64,000 nt of DNA from Emiliania huxleyi CCMP1516 (GCF_000372725.1 NW_005201912.1:15299-79298); one strand, 5' to 3'; positions 1 through 10,860 are shown, numbered from the stretch's first letter. The notes: generated by a model from the sequence alone, not told the origin. Program-made: numbers and translations.

Positions 1-173
1 TGAGCACAGTGAAAGATGGACAGGTGGGTCCGCGGAGAGGCAGTGGGGGGGAGGGGGGGAGGGCTATGCAGTAGACTCGATAAGTTAATGTGAACGTGGT
101 TGTCGGGCCTCTCACGCTCGCTCCTCTCCGGCCGCACATGGTTGGGGAGGGACCAACCTTGGGGAGTGCAGCT

Positions 174-1802
174 TCACACCTGGTTGGTGTCCTTCGGCGG
201 CATGTTGACGGCGAGGCCGACGGGGGTGGCGACGGCGTGGCCGACGGCACCTTTCTTCTTCTTCTTGAGGTAGCAAAAGGCGAGTGCGAGAGCGGCAATG
301 GCCACCGCAGCACCAGCAACGATGCCCACGATCAACCCAAGGTTGTTCTTCTTGTTGCCAGCATCGTTGTTGCTGTCACCTAGCCAGCCTCCAGGTCCGG
401 CGTTGAGGCACGGACCCGCCAATGGAGGATCCGCAGCAAGTTCGCCTACAAGGTGCGACACAGTGTTACAGGAGTTGTACTGTGATTCGTGAAGGGTAGC
501 TTCACTGTCACTTGTAATCTTGGTGTTGAAGACGTCGGACCCACGCCAGGAACCCGTGATTTTGTAGGTGCATTCCTGCAGCTGGTCGAGAGAGGGATTG
601 CGTGGGGTCATGGAAGCCTCAAAGGGGACGACGCCGACGTACTGCTTTGCCTCGAGCCGCACCTCGAATCGCGAGCAACCGGGCACTTCGCGAGTAAACG
701 TGCGGGTGATTGTGGTGCGATCGGTCGTAGTTTCGCCCTCGGTGGTCTGAGTGCTCGTCTGCAGCGACTGGGTCGAGGCAGTTGACACCTCAACCGTTTG
801 CTCGTCGACAGTCACGTCCACGTTTTCGATTCCCGCCTCCGCAGATGCGGACGCTTTGATGAAGGGGGTAAAGGAGGCCTCCACCCCGACATTCAAAGTG
901 GCAAACGTTGTGGTGGTGATCTCGGACATCTGATGGTCCGTCTCCGTCTCCGTCTCCGTCTCGGACTGCAACTCGACAGTTCCCGACTCGAGCTCGAAGG
1001 TCGACGTCTTGGTAACCTCCTTCTCCAGAGTAAACGTTGCCGTGATAGGCACCGGAGACTGGAGCTGGTCGTAAACCTCGGTGTCGAGCATCAACGATTC
1101 GGTGCTCCCCGTGAGGATGGAGGCGGACGCCATATCGTACTCGACGTCGGTCATGACCCAGCTCGTCACGCCCACACAGACACTGCCGGGCTGCCATGGT
1201 GGTCGCGACGGAGCAGGTGATGGCGGTAGCGGCGGCGGCGACGGCGACGGAGGTGGTGGTGCTGTGTCGGCGATGAGCTGCCAATCGAAGTCGAACTCGC
1301 ACACGCTGAACACCTCCCAGCCGTAGTCCTCGATGCATGTCGCCCATACCTGGATCGAGTCGGCGGTCGCAAACCCGGTGACGCTGGAAAGGTAGCGTGG
1401 GTTGCCCGCCAACGAGGTAAAAAAAGACGTCTTGCCATCCACCTCGAAATGGTAGTAGGAAACCTGTCCTGCACCAACGTCAATGCCAAGCCGGACTTTG
1501 CTCTCGTGGTGGTTCCAGGTGCTGAACTTGTTGATCTTGAGGCGGAAGTTGGAGTACTGGGTCCGGTCGATAGGGCAATCGTTGTAGTTTTGCATGTAAA
1601 ACTTGCTGCCCTCGCTGACGCTTTGTCCGTTCTGGCCGTCCGAGCAGATGACCACACCGCTTGCGCACTCGGCGGTCGTAAAGAGGATCAACATCCTGAA
1701 TACCTGCGCACGCGACGCGTCACGAGTCGGATCTCGGATGAGCAAAGTGTGACATGCGAGTGTGCAACAGCACACGTCAACGCGAGCAGAGAAAGTAGAC
1801 AT
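174..1802 (-). CDS. Membrane-anchored protein with an aerolysin/ETX-MTX2-like beta domain
   Basis: A 542-residue open frame. Residues 40-178 form a hydrophilic domain with cysteines 53, 76, 156 and 168. Residues 181-204 are a proline-rich linker. Residues 205-430 are rich in Ser/Thr/Glu in alternating pattern (for example ETETETETDH near 281-290 and TTTDRTTITRTFT near 358-370), the look of the long strands and insertion hairpin in the aerolysin/ETX-MTX2 superfamily. Residues 488-511 are a strong membrane span followed by a run of lysines, giving an outside-in topology with a short cytosolic tail. Family members are normally soluble, so the anchor is odd. The true start is uncertain: the first 36 residues do not look like a good signal peptide, and a splice acceptor just before Met37 suggests that a leader lies in an upstream exon. 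The assignment rests on sequence texture, not alignment; a generic adhesin is the alternative. Confidence 0.6.
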   Translation of the reverse strand: MSTFSARVDVCCCTLACHTLLIRDPTRDASRAQVFRMLILFTTAECASGVVICSDGQNGQSVSEGSKFYMQNYNDCPIDRTQYSNFRLKINKFSTWNHHESKVRLGIDVGAGQVSYYHFEVDGKTSFFTSLAGNPRYLSSVTGFATADSIQVWATCIEDYGWEVFSVCEFDFDWQLIADTAPPPPSPSPPPLPPSPAPSRPPWQPGSVCVGVTSWVMTDVEYDMASASILTGSTESLMLDTEVYDQLQSPVPITATFTLEKEVTKTSTFELESGTVELQSETETETETDHQMSEITTTTFATLNVGVEASFTPFIKASASAEAGIENVDVTVDEQTVEVSTASTQSLQTSTQTTEGETTTDRTTITRTFTREVPGCSRFEVRLEAKQYVGVVPFEASMTPRNPSLDQLQECTYKITGSWRGSDVFNTKITSDSEATLHESQYNSCNTVSHLVGELAADPPLAGPCLNAGPGGWLGDSNNDAGNKKNNLGLIVGIVAGAAVAIAALALAFCYLKKKKKGAVGHAVATPVGLAVNMPPKDTNQV

Positions 1803-2975
1803 CAGAGGTTGGCGCTGAAGGTTGGCGCTCGATCGCTTTCTGCGACGTTGAAGGGTGCGTCAGCGAGGATTTTGGGCATCAAGCAATCATCGTGGGGCTG
1901 AGATGTGGTGCTTGCTACGGGTATGTCACGAAGCAGGCCGGGCGGCAGGGCGAGGGAGGCTGACCGATGAAAACGATACGCCGAATGTGCTCAACGACTT
2001 TTTGACCCGCCCTCTCCGACCAACCCTGCTGGGCAAAAGAGGCGGTCGGCGTCGCGGAAGTGATCGTTTTGTTTGCGCTCGCCTTGGTGTTCTGTTCTTT
2101 CTTTCTTCCCCTTCTCCCTCTCGGCTTTCAACTCTCTCGCCGCATGCCTGCCAGCCAAGGAAGGGTCTCGTTCGTTCACCGCCTTCCTTGACTGACTGAC
2201 TGACTGAAGAGAGAGAGAGAGAGTAGAGAGAGAAGAACCGGCAGAGATTCTGCGCGCGAGAGAGATTTTTAGAAGCCAACAAGATGCGAGAGAGAGAGAT
2301 TTTTAGCAATACCAAACAACTCTAACACTCACACGTCATTTGGGGCGTAATGTGAGAGATTTTTAGCAATACCAAACAACTCTAACTTTGTTTTTTGAGA
2401 TTTTTGAAAACCAACAATCTGCGACCCGCCGGCGAGGGCGTCGGCGGCGCGATCGCCGCCGAGCTCGACGCGATGCAGGGGGGGGCGCTGCTGGCTGGCA
2501 GGGAGGGGAAGGAGTAAGGAGAGAGAGATTTTTGAAAAAAACCACAAACCAAAAAACCATTGGGGAACCTCTCTCTCACAGCTTGGGCCGTCGAGCACCG
2601 CCGCCACGCCGTGGTCCTCGCGTATTGCCATCGGCGCCACCGATCGCTTCCTTCCGCGCGTTCGTCGCGGGATCGTACCGCTCCACCGGAGCTGAGGAAG
2701 TCGTGGACTGTAAGCCTCACCTAAGATTCTTTTCTGTCGGCGCCGGTCCCTTTACTTTCCGCTGTGGTGTCTGGGAAGTCACTGGCTGGTGCGAACCGCC
2801 CGCCTGCGCGCGTGTGCGCCCCTCCCCTCGCGGCGGGCCCCGAGGCGGCCGGCCGGTCGCCAAAACACACACGCTTAAAACACACGCGCGCACACACGCA
2901 CAGCTCTGTCTGCGTCGTGATGCGCAGAAAACTGCGTGATGCAAACTCGTCCCTCGTGCACGCGCAGGCGCACCG
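1803..2975. other. Intergenic stretch with GA-rich simple repeats and a dispersed motif
   Basis: No convincing gene. It holds a GA microsatellite near 2210-2240, several copies of a motif starting GAGAGATTTTT, and the probable 5' leader of the ArfGAP gene (2720-2975), which ends in a good start context (ACCGATGGCG). Confidence 0.6.
2294..2386. repeat. Direct repeat of a 33-nt motif (GAGAGATTTTTAGCAATACC...)
   Basis: Two identical 33-nt copies at 2294-2326 and 2354-2386. A third copy with two changes lies inverted at 18538-18570. Related forms with another 3' half occur at 2258-2290, 18781-18811 and 27322-27352. Confidence 0.85.
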
Positions 2976-4664
2976 ATGGCGACCTCAAAGAAGATTGAGG
3001 AAAAGTACCAGAAGATGCTCAAGGAGATCCAGAAGCGGCCAGAGAACCGCCACTGCTTTGACTGCAGCGGCCGCGGCAACCAGTACGTCGTGCTCAACTA
3101 CGGCGTGTTTGTGTGCACCACGTGCTCGGGCATTCACCGTGAGGAGCAGCACAAGATCAAGTCGGTCGGCATGTCCACCTTCTCCACCGAGGAGATCAAG
3201 GCGCTCGAACGCGGCGGAAACGGAACCGCAAAGTCCATCTGGCTCGCAAAGGCTTGCGCCGCCCGCCCTCGCCACCCCTCGCACTCCGCCTCCGCGCCCG
3301 TTACCACGCCGCCGCTCGACTCCGCCGCCGCCCTCGCCGCGGTCGCACTCGCCACCGCTACCCTCGTTCCCGCCGCCGCGCTGGCCGCCACGAAGCGCCG
3401 CGCCGGCCCGTCTCTGTCTCCGTCCTTGCCTCTGCGCAGCCAGCCGCCGGCTTTGCGCGCTCTTGTGGAATGCACCTCCGGCCCACGCGCCCCCTTCCCG
3501 CCCGCCAGGCGACGCAGTCGGAAGGACAGCCGCCGCCGGAGGGCGACATCCCCAAGATCCGCGCGCACATCAAGGCCAAGTGAGTGCACCTCGCACACCG
3601 CTGCCGCTGCCCTTGTCCGCGCCTTGCCGTGCCGCCTTCGCCCCGCCGCCTCGCCGCCCCTCCTCCCTCCCCCACCCCGCTCTCGCGAGCACAGCCTTCG
3701 CTCCACGCCCTCTCCCACGCCCTCTCCCACCCCGCCCGCAGGTACACGCAAAAGCGATGGTATGACGAGGGCGGCGGCGCGCCGCCGCCCGCCGCCGCGC
3801 CGCCGCCGCAGCAGGCGGCCGCGTCTCGCGCGGCGCCGCCCGCGTTCGCAGCGCCGCAGCCCGCATTCGCGGCGCCGCAGCCGGCGACAGCACCGCAGCC
3901 CGCCGCGGGGGGCTTCAGCGCCGACTTTGGCGCTGCTTTCAACGGCCCGCCCGCCGCCGCCGCCGCGCCGCCGCCCGCGCCCGCGCCGGCGCCGCCGCCC
4001 AACGACATGGACCTGCTCGGCGGCCTCGACCTCGCCGCCCCGCCGCCCGCCGCGCCGGCGGGGCGGGATGGCCGGGATGGGCGGCGGCTTTGGCGCGTTT
4101 GGCGCCCCGCCCGCCGCCGCGCCCAACGGCGCGCCGCCCGGAGGCCCGATGGGTGGTATGATGGGGATGATGGGCGGTCCTGCTCCGGGCATGGGCGGAG
4201 GCCCGCCGCAGGGCATGCCGGGCATGGGAGGCCCGCCGCCGGGCATGGGGGGGCCGCCGCCGGGCATGGGGGGGCCGCCGCCGGGCATGGGGGGGCCGCC
4301 GCCGGGCATGGGGGGGCCGCCGCCGGGCATGGGCGGGCCGCCGCCGGGCATGGGGGGGCCGCCTCCTGGGATGGGGGGGCCGCCGCCGGGCATGGGCGGG
4401 CCGCCGCCGGGCATGGGCGGGCCACCGCCAGGCGCGCCCACGGGAAGGCGCGACTGCAGCCCGCCGCGCCTCGCTCCTCACCTTTGCGCGTCTCTCCTCC
4501 AATAGGCATGGGAGGCACGCCGCAGGGGATGGGCGGAGGCATGCCCGGCATGGGGGGAGGCCCCATGCCGGGGATGGGAGGGCAGCAGCCGCCGGGCATG
4601 GGCAGTCCGATGGGCGGACCTCCGGGAGGCGGCGGCTTCGGCGCCCCGCCCGCCGCGCCCGCGC

Positions 4665-4695
<31 letters not shown>

Positions 4696-6308
4696 AAAGT
4701 TCGGCGTCGCGGGCGGCGCGATCGACGCGGACCTGTTCAACATGGATTCGGCGGCGGCGGCGGCGCCCGAGCCCCTCTCGTACGGCTCGTCCGCGCCCGC
4801 GCCCGCGCCGCTGACGTACGGCGCGCCCGCTCCCCTCGACTACGGCGGCGGCGGCGGCGGCGGCGGGCCAAAGAAGCCGGACCCGGCCAACATCGTCGGC
4901 CCGGCGTACGGCGCGCCCAAACCGAGCATGGGCGGGCCGCCGCCGGGAAGGGGAGGGCCGCCGCCCGGCGCCGGCGGTGCAGGGCCGCCACCAGGCACAT
5001 TCGCCCCCTCCCCGGCCACGATTTCCCGTCGCCACTTCTCGCCGCTGCCGCCCTCGCCTCCCCCCGCCCCACCCTGCCACCCTCGCCGTCGCCGCCCTCG
5101 CCGCCGCCGCTGCCGCCCGGCCGCTCACCCGCTCGCCCCCGTAATGCAGGCATGGGAGGGCCGCCGCCGGGCATGGGGGGGCCTCCCCCCGGGATGGGGG
5201 GAGCCCCGCCCGGCATGGCAGGACCCACGCCTGGCGGGATGGGCGGGCCGCCGCCGGGCATGGGCGGAGGCATGCCCGGCATGGGAGGCCCGCCGCCTGG
5301 CATGGGGGGCCCGCCGCCAGGCGCGCCGCCGCGAGCCAACCCGCCCCGAGGCCGCGAGAGAGCGCGCTCACCGCCACTCTCTCCGCGCCGCAGGCATGGG
5401 CGGTGGCATGCCGGGCATGGGCGGCCCGCCTCCCGGCATGGGGGGAGGCATGCCCGGCATGGGCGGGCCGCCGCAGGGCATGCCGGGCATGGGCGGGCCT
5501 CCGCCGGGCATGGGGGGAGGCCCCATGCCGGGGATGGGAGGGCCGCCACAGGCGCCGGCCGCTGCGGGCGGCGGCGGCGGGCTGAGCGACGCCTTCTCCG
5601 GCTTGGACCCGTTCGGCGGCAAGGCGTCTTCGGCGCAGAGGCCGCCGCCGCAGCAGCCGCCGCCGCAGGGGTACCCGCCGCAGCAGATGGGCGGCATGAA
5701 CCCGCAGCAGCAGATGATGATGCAGCAGCAGGGCATGCGACCGGGTCGCGCGGCGGCGCCTCGCGGACCCGCCCCCTCGCGTCCTCACCCCTCTTGCTCC
5801 TTGGCTATAGGCATGGGTGGGCCGCCGCAGGGGTACCCGCAGCAGCAGATGGGCGGCATGAGCCCGCAGCAGCAGCAGCAGCAGCAGCAAATGATGATGC
5901 AGCAGCAGGGCATGCGTCCGCAGGGCTACCCGCCGCAGGGGCAGATGGGAGGCATGATGGGCCAGCAGGGCGGCTTCCCGCAGCAGCAGATGGGCGGAAT
6001 GAACCCACAGCAGCAGCAGCAGATGATGATGCAGCAGCAGCAGATGATGCAGCAACAGCAGGCACGCTCTCGCCCCCTGCCCTCCCCGGCCACAACTGGC
6101 CGTCCCCACCCTCGCCGCCTCCCACCCTCGCCGCCCCCCACCTTCGCCGCCCCCCACCCTCGCCGCCGCCGCCCCGCTTCCCCCCGCCCCACCCCGCAGC
6201 CTTCCCCGCCGCCATCGCCGCCGCCGCTGCCGCCCGGCCGCTCACCCGCTCGCCCCCGTGCTGCAGATGCAGCAGCAGCAGCAGAACAACAGCTTTGGCG
6301 GGTTCTGA
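2976..6308 (+). CDS. AGFG-type ArfGAP with glycine/methionine/proline-rich tail
   Basis: GTPase-activating protein for Arf GTPases in vesicle traffic. Exons by reading frame: 2976-3251, 3509-3579, 3742-4431, 4506-4994, 5150-5320, 5394-5744, 5811-6061, 6267-6308. The ArfGAP zinc finger is CX2CX16CX2C (Cys27, 30, 47, 50), followed by the arginine finger in SGIHR (Arg55). The segments MSTFSTEEI, SIWLAK and KRWY match the human AGFG1/AGFG2 subgroup. The rest is low complexity: Ala/Pro, tandem GMGGPPP units and Gln/Met runs, as in adaptor tails. The spliced length is about 779 residues. One extra base in a G-run near 4060 breaks the frame; removing it gives PAGGMAGMGG, so it is a sequencing slip or a recent lesion. 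Five of seven introns are GC-AG. The start has a good context, and the stop follows NNSFGGF. Confidence 0.9.
4432..5810 (+). repeat. Four introns placed at the same point of the repeat-coding exons
   Basis: Introns 4432-4505, 4995-5149, 5321-5393 and 5745-5810 all split a glycine codon after its first base, and every following exon opens with GCATGGG. Intron 4995-5149 and intron 6062-6266 end in nearly the same 45-nt stretch (CTGCCGCCCGGCCGCTCACC and onward), so they share ancestry. Confidence 0.75.
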
Positions 6309-7035
6309 CGCCGGCGCACGCACAGCGCGCCGCCGCTGTGCGCCTTGAGTATAGCGCGGGCGTGTGATGATTCGGGAGGCCGTCCGCGCCGCTCGAGAGC
6401 GGCCGATGGGGGCGCAGGCGGCGGCGGGCGGCGTGCGATTGTACTAGCGGCGAGGCCTTCGTCGACGGCGTGTGTCCGTGTGATATGTGGTGTAGCGCGG
6501 GCGAGCCGGAAGGGCACTGGGCAGCGGGGTTGAGTTTGTCACAACTCAAGTTTTATTATCGGACTCGGCTTGGTAATAACTCGCAAGCCGTAATAACTCG
6601 CAAGCTTGTCCCCTCCCCAAATCTCCTCGTCCCCTAGTTACTTTGCATCGCGAGGAACCGGAGGTGTTTCTTCTTCGCCCGGCGCCATGAGCGGCGCCAT
6701 CCCCTCGACCGTCGAGAGCGCTTCGTCGAGCTGCCTCCCTCGCGCCTGGAGGCACCGCCGAGAGCGAGCCTTACCCCCCCCCCCCCAAGCAACCTCCGAG
6801 ACTCCTCTCTCCCTCTCTCCGAGACTCATCTCTCCCTCTCTCCGAGCCAGGCGCTCGAGCAGCTCGAGCAGATGCGGGCCCTCGAGGCGGGGATGACCAT
6901 CCTCGTCGGCGAGGTACAGTCCGCACGCAGCGGCGTGGACACGAGGGAGGACTACGAGATGCTGCAGCGCGTGTGGAGGGAGAGAGAGGGGAGCGCCCGG
7001 CGTAGCGAGCGAGCGAAGCGGGCGGGGGCGACTGC
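6309..7035 (+). other. Intergenic stretch with a possible gene fragment
   Basis: Contains the ArfGAP 3' flank and a weak coding signal. An ATG at 6687 reads MSGAIPSTVESASSS, and 6851-7040 reads a helical, BAG-like stretch (ALEQLEQMRALEAG). The two pieces do not join in frame, so this may be a fragment. The start MSGAI is shared with the ankyrin gene at 7119, suggesting a duplicated 5' end. A C-run at 6775-6787 is low complexity. Confidence 0.3.
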
Positions 7036-7045
7036 TATATAAAAG
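7036..7045 (+). promoter_or_regulatory. TATA box upstream of the ankyrin/U-box gene
   Basis: TATATAAAAG lies about 75 nt before the ATG at 7119, a normal spacing for a core promoter with a short leader of roughly 45 nt. Confidence 0.6.
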
Positions 7046-7118
7046 TACTATTCATTCGCGAAAAGAAGAAAAACGCCGGCCTCGCGCCTTTAGGTGTAAA
7101 TTCTTGTTCGCTGCCGCC

Positions 7119-8639
7119 ATGAGCGGCGCCATCGGCCCGGTCGTGCCCGCCGAGCTGTGCCAGGGCAACCTGGGCTCGCTGCGCGCCCTCCTCGCCGGGC
7201 GGACGCGCGGCCCAGCGCTCACGGCCCTGCTCGACACCCGGCTGGAGGCCAAGAACCACTTCACGCTGCTTATGATCGCCGCTCAGCACGGGCAGGCCGA
7301 CGCCGTGCGGCTGCTGATCGAGAGCGGCGCGAGCGTGGGTGCGACGACGGGCCGTGGCTCCACCGCGCTGGTCATCGCGTGCCAGGAGGGCCAGCTCGAG
7401 TGCGTTCGGCTGCTCCTCGAGGCCAGCGCGGCGGTCAACCAAGCAGACGCTGACGGCTTCACGCCGCTGTTCATCGCATGCCAGAAGGGCCAGCTCGAGT
7501 GCGTCCAGCTGCTTCTTGAGGCTGACGCGGCGGTCGACAAAGCCACGGGCCGCGGCACCACGCCGTTGTACATCGCGTGCGAGAAGGGCCAGCTCGACTG
7601 CGTTCGGCTGCTTCTCGGCGCCAGCGCGGCGGTCGACCAAGCCACGGACGGCGGCGCCACGCCGCTGTTCGCTGCGAGCCAGAATGGCCAGATCGACTGC
7701 GCCCGTCTGATGCTCGCCGCTGGCGCTGCGGTGAACCAAGCAGACACTGGCGGCTTCACGCCGCTGTTCGTCGCGTGCCAGGAGGGTCACCTCGACATCG
7801 TCCGGCTGCTCCTCGAGGCCAGCGCGGCGGCCAATCAAGCCACAGGCCGCGGCGTCACGCCCCTGCACGTTGCGTGCCTGGAGGGCCACCTCGAGATCGT
7901 GCTCTGCCTGCTGCGGGCGGGCGCTGACACGGCGGCGCGCACCTCAACCGGGCATACACCGCTGCAGTTCGCCAAGGAGGAGGGCCACGCCGAGTGCGAG
8001 CGCGCACTCGAGGCGGCGTCAAGGGAGGCGAAGAGAGCGGAGATTGAGGCGAAGGTGGAGAGGGCAGTGGCCGAGAGGGCGGCGGCCGAGAGGGTGGAGG
8101 CCGAGAGGGCGGCCGAGGAGGCTGCGGCGGCGCTGCTGGCGGAGGAGCAGTCGGAGAAGTGCCCCGAGGAGAAGAAGAAGGCCAAGAAGAGGGGCAAGAA
8201 GAAGAAAGGCAAGGGCGGCGGGGGAGGCGCTGGGCCGTCGCAAGAGCCCGAGGCGCCGGCGGAAGAGGCGGCGGAGGAGGCGGGGGCGGCGGCGGAGGAG
8301 GCGGAGCTTGCGGCGGCGCTCGAGGAGAGCGCGAGGCTGGAGGAGGGGAGGCGGGCGGCGGAGGAGCAAGGGCCGTCCTCGGCTGCAGAGGCGCCGGCTC
8401 CGAGGGAGGAGGAGCCGCCGGCCGACTTCATCTGCCCGATCACGACCGAGCTCATGAGTGACCCGGTGATGGCGGCGGACGGGCATTCGTACGAGCGGTC
8501 GGCGATCGAGCGCTGGCTCGCGACCAGGTCGACGAGCCCGATGACGGGCGAGGCGCTCGTGCACAGTTTCCTCGCCCCCAACCACATGGTGCGCCGGCAG
8601 ATCCGGGAGTGGGAAGAGGCGAACGCATGCTGTTGCTGA
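7119..8639 (+). CDS. Ankyrin-repeat U-box E3 ubiquitin ligase
   Basis: A 506-residue intronless protein predicted to pass ubiquitin from an E2 to targets bound by its repeats. Residues about 40-305 are eight to nine ankyrin repeats with clear TPLxxACxxGxxxxVRLLL signatures. Residues 300-345 are an Ala/Glu/Arg-rich helix, followed by a basic KKKAKKRGKKKK patch (likely nuclear or RNA-contact) and an acidic coiled region. Residues 434-500 are a U-box: DFICPITTELMSDPVMAADG, then YERSAIERWL, and the typical TSPMTGE and LVHSFLAPNH. The protein ends in CCC, a possible lipidation or metal site. I chose the ATG at 7119 (GCCGCCATGAGC) because the frame upstream has no ATG. Ankyrin plus U-box is a known eukaryotic combination, so the function is firm, the substrate unknown. 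Confidence 0.93.
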   Translation: MSGAIGPVVPAELCQGNLGSLRALLAGRTRGPALTALLDTRLEAKNHFTLLMIAAQHGQADAVRLLIESGASVGATTGRGSTALVIACQEGQLECVRLLLEASAAVNQADADGFTPLFIACQKGQLECVQLLLEADAAVDKATGRGTTPLYIACEKGQLDCVRLLLGASAAVDQATDGGATPLFAASQNGQIDCARLMLAAGAAVNQADTGGFTPLFVACQEGHLDIVRLLLEASAAANQATGRGVTPLHVACLEGHLEIVLCLLRAGADTAARTSTGHTPLQFAKEEGHAECERALEAASREAKRAEIEAKVERAVAERAAAERVEAERAAEEAAAALLAEEQSEKCPEEKKKAKKRGKKKKGKGGGGGAGPSQEPEAPAEEAAEEAGAAAEEAELAAALEESARLEEGRRAAEEQGPSSAAEAPAPREEEPPADFICPITTELMSDPVMAADGHSYERSAIERWLATRSTSPMTGEALVHSFLAPNHMVRRQIREWEEANACCC

Positions 8640-9180
8640 AGACGAGAGAGCGCAGCGCGTGCGCCGCCCGCCACCGTCGGCCGTCGCCGCAGGCGGCCGG
8701 GCGCGGCATGCACAGCTTACACACCCTCCCGCCGGTGCCGGTCTCGACACTCGACTCTCGAGAGACGCCTCCGGCCCTCTCCCGCTTTGGAATGGACAAA
8801 AAACGAGACGGCCAGGCAGAGGCCAGTGAGAGCGAGCACGCACACCCCTATAGCCTATAGGAACGGAACACCATTATTTACCCCGCCGGGTCATCTCGAG
8901 TGACCTTGCAGCCCGGCGCCTCGTGAGGCGCTGCTGACAGCGGGAAGGGTTGGGGGTGACGGGCATGTGTGCTGTGCCCGTCACCCCTCTGTACTGTGTC
9001 TACACGGGGAGTGGCTGGGCCGGGGAGTGGGTTGGGCGCTGGCGAAGTGAGCATCCTCGACCAAAGAGAGCGCCTCGCCATGGCAGTCTACACGTGCTCT
9101 GAGCCGCTGTCTCCATTCGCTGTGTGTTCCAGTTTGCCATGGTCATCGAATCTCCGTGTGCCAGATTGCGAGAAGTGAGC
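8640..9180. other. Intergenic stretch, nothing recognised
   Basis: I see no gene, RNA or strong repeat here apart from the 3' flank of the U-box gene. Confidence 0.5.
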
Positions 9181-9182
9181 AT

Positions 9183-9470
9183 GCCGAGCTAGTCCCGCGG
9201 CGCGAAGAGACCCGGGCGCATTGCAGAAGGCAGTTGAGCAGTGTGCGGTCGAGAGGCGTGGAGCGGTGGAGGAGGGAGGAGCGTGTCCGAGCTGGTCCCG
9301 CGGCGCGAAGAGACCCGGGCGCAGCACAGTTGAATAGGGTGCGGTCGAGAGGCGTGGAGCGGAGGAGGAGGGGGGAGCGTGTCCGAGCTGGTCCCGCGGC
9401 GCGAAGAAACCCGGGCGCATCACAGTTCAAGAGTAGGGTGCGGTCGAGAGGCGTGGAGCGGTGAGGCATA
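9183..9470. repeat. Tandem repeat of about 100 bp, three copies
   Basis: Each unit contains CGAAGAGACCCGGGCGCA and GTGCGGTCGAGAGGCGTGG. Unit starts are about 103 and 96 bp apart. The copies differ mostly in GA-rich indels. Confidence 0.85.
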
Positions 9471-9530
9471 GAGCGGGTGGCGAGGAGGTCCAAGGGAGGA
9501 GGAGATGGTTGCTTCGTGGACTGCCTGTGA

Positions 9531-9620
9531 GTGAGTTGTCCGTCTGTCTCCATACCTTATCATCGCCTCGTCAGTGAGTTGTCCGTCTGTCTCCATATCA
9601 TATCATCGCCTCGTGTGCGG
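9531..9620. repeat. Two-copy 43-bp tandem repeat
   Basis: GTGAGTTGTCCGTCTGTCTC followed by CATA(T/C)C and ATCATCGCCTCGT occurs twice in tandem. Its last part, ATCATCGCCTCGTGTGCGGC, recurs near 9886, where the larger repeat block begins. Confidence 0.85.
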
Positions 9621-9924
9621 CAGCGCCGAGCAGCAGAACGAAGAGCAGCGACGACTGCGGTTGGAGCGCGGGAGCGAGGGACGCGCGCCGCGGCGGAGAG
9701 AGCGGTGGCAGGAGGAGTGGCGGCGGTCTTCGGGATCGCATGTGCGTTGGTGAAGGTGCTGTGCGGCTGTCGGTGTCATCGTGGCTCCGTCACCATTCGT
9801 CCGTCACCATATCAAACCTACAGGCAGAAGGGGGGGGGAGTTAAGTCGTGGAGCTATGTGTGGGGGGTTGGTGCGGCGCGACCATATCATCGCCTCGTGT
9901 GCGGCAGCGCCGAGCAGCAGGACG

Positions 9925-10860
9925 GGTAGCGACTGCGGTGGAGCGTCGGAGCGAGGGCGGGGGGGGCAGGGGGCGCGGCGGCCGCACGGTGGCGGCGGCG
10001 GCGGCGGCGGTGGTGAGGGGGGGAGAGGGAGGCGACGGGCGGTGGTGGAGAGACGGCGCCAAATGTGGATCACGCTCTCTCACCGCATGCTTGCACCGAG
10101 GCGCCGAGGCGAGACGACGAGCGCGACTGCGAGGTTGGAACACCGGACGAGGGGGCGGGGCGGGCGGCGGCGGAGGCGGAGGCGGCGGAGGCGGCGGAGG
10201 TGGCGGTGGCGGGTGGAGCGAGGTGACAGAGGCGAAGAGGAGCTGACTGGCCTCGCGTGCCGCGTGCCGCCGAGCAGGAAAGTAGCGACTGCGGTGGAGC
10301 GTCGGAGCGAGGGCGGGGGGGGCGGGGGGCGCGGCGGCCGCACGGTGGCGGCGGCGGCGGCGGCGGCGGTGAGGGGGGGAGAGGGAGGCGACGGGCGGTG
10401 GTGTAGGTGGAGAGAAGCACACACGGACTTGCCGAAGGATGCTCGAGCCGGAGGCTTGGTTGCAACTGCGGTTGGCAGCGGAAGCGAAGGGCGGGGCCGG
10501 GCCGGGCAGGCGCAGTCGAGTGACACCCGGCGCCAAATGTGGATCACGCTCTCTCACCGCATGCTTGCACCGAGGCGCCGAGGCGAGACGACGAGCGCGA
10601 CTGCGAGGTTGGAACTCCGGACGAGGGGGCGGGGCGGGCGGCGGCGGAGGCGGAGGCGGCGGAGGCGGCGGAGGTGGCGGTGGCGGGTGGAGCGAGGTGA
10701 CAGAGGCGAAGAGGAGCTGACTGGCCTCGCGTGCCGCGTGCCGCCGAGCAGGAAAGTAGCGACTGCGGTGGAGCGTCGGAACGAGAGCGGGGGGGGGGCG
10801 GGGGGCGCGGCGGCCGCACGGTGGCGGCGGCGGCGGCGGCGGGGGAGGTGGAGAGAAGCA
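9925..10860. repeat. Tandem duplication with a period near 475 bp
   Basis: 10054-10400 and 10529-10860 are near-identical, and part of the unit is present a third time at 9925-10045. Markers are GCGACTGCGGTGGAGCGTCG at about 9928, 10284 and 10758, and GGCGCCAAATGTGGATCACG twice. The block is made of GGCGGC and GGAGGC runs. The long open frames in it follow from base composition. Confidence 0.85.

Noticed and set aside
3134-6157. Long minus-strand open frames opposite the ArfGAP gene
   Set aside because: They arise because GGC/GCC-rich repeats stay open in most frames; no domain, and the plus strand splices cleanly.
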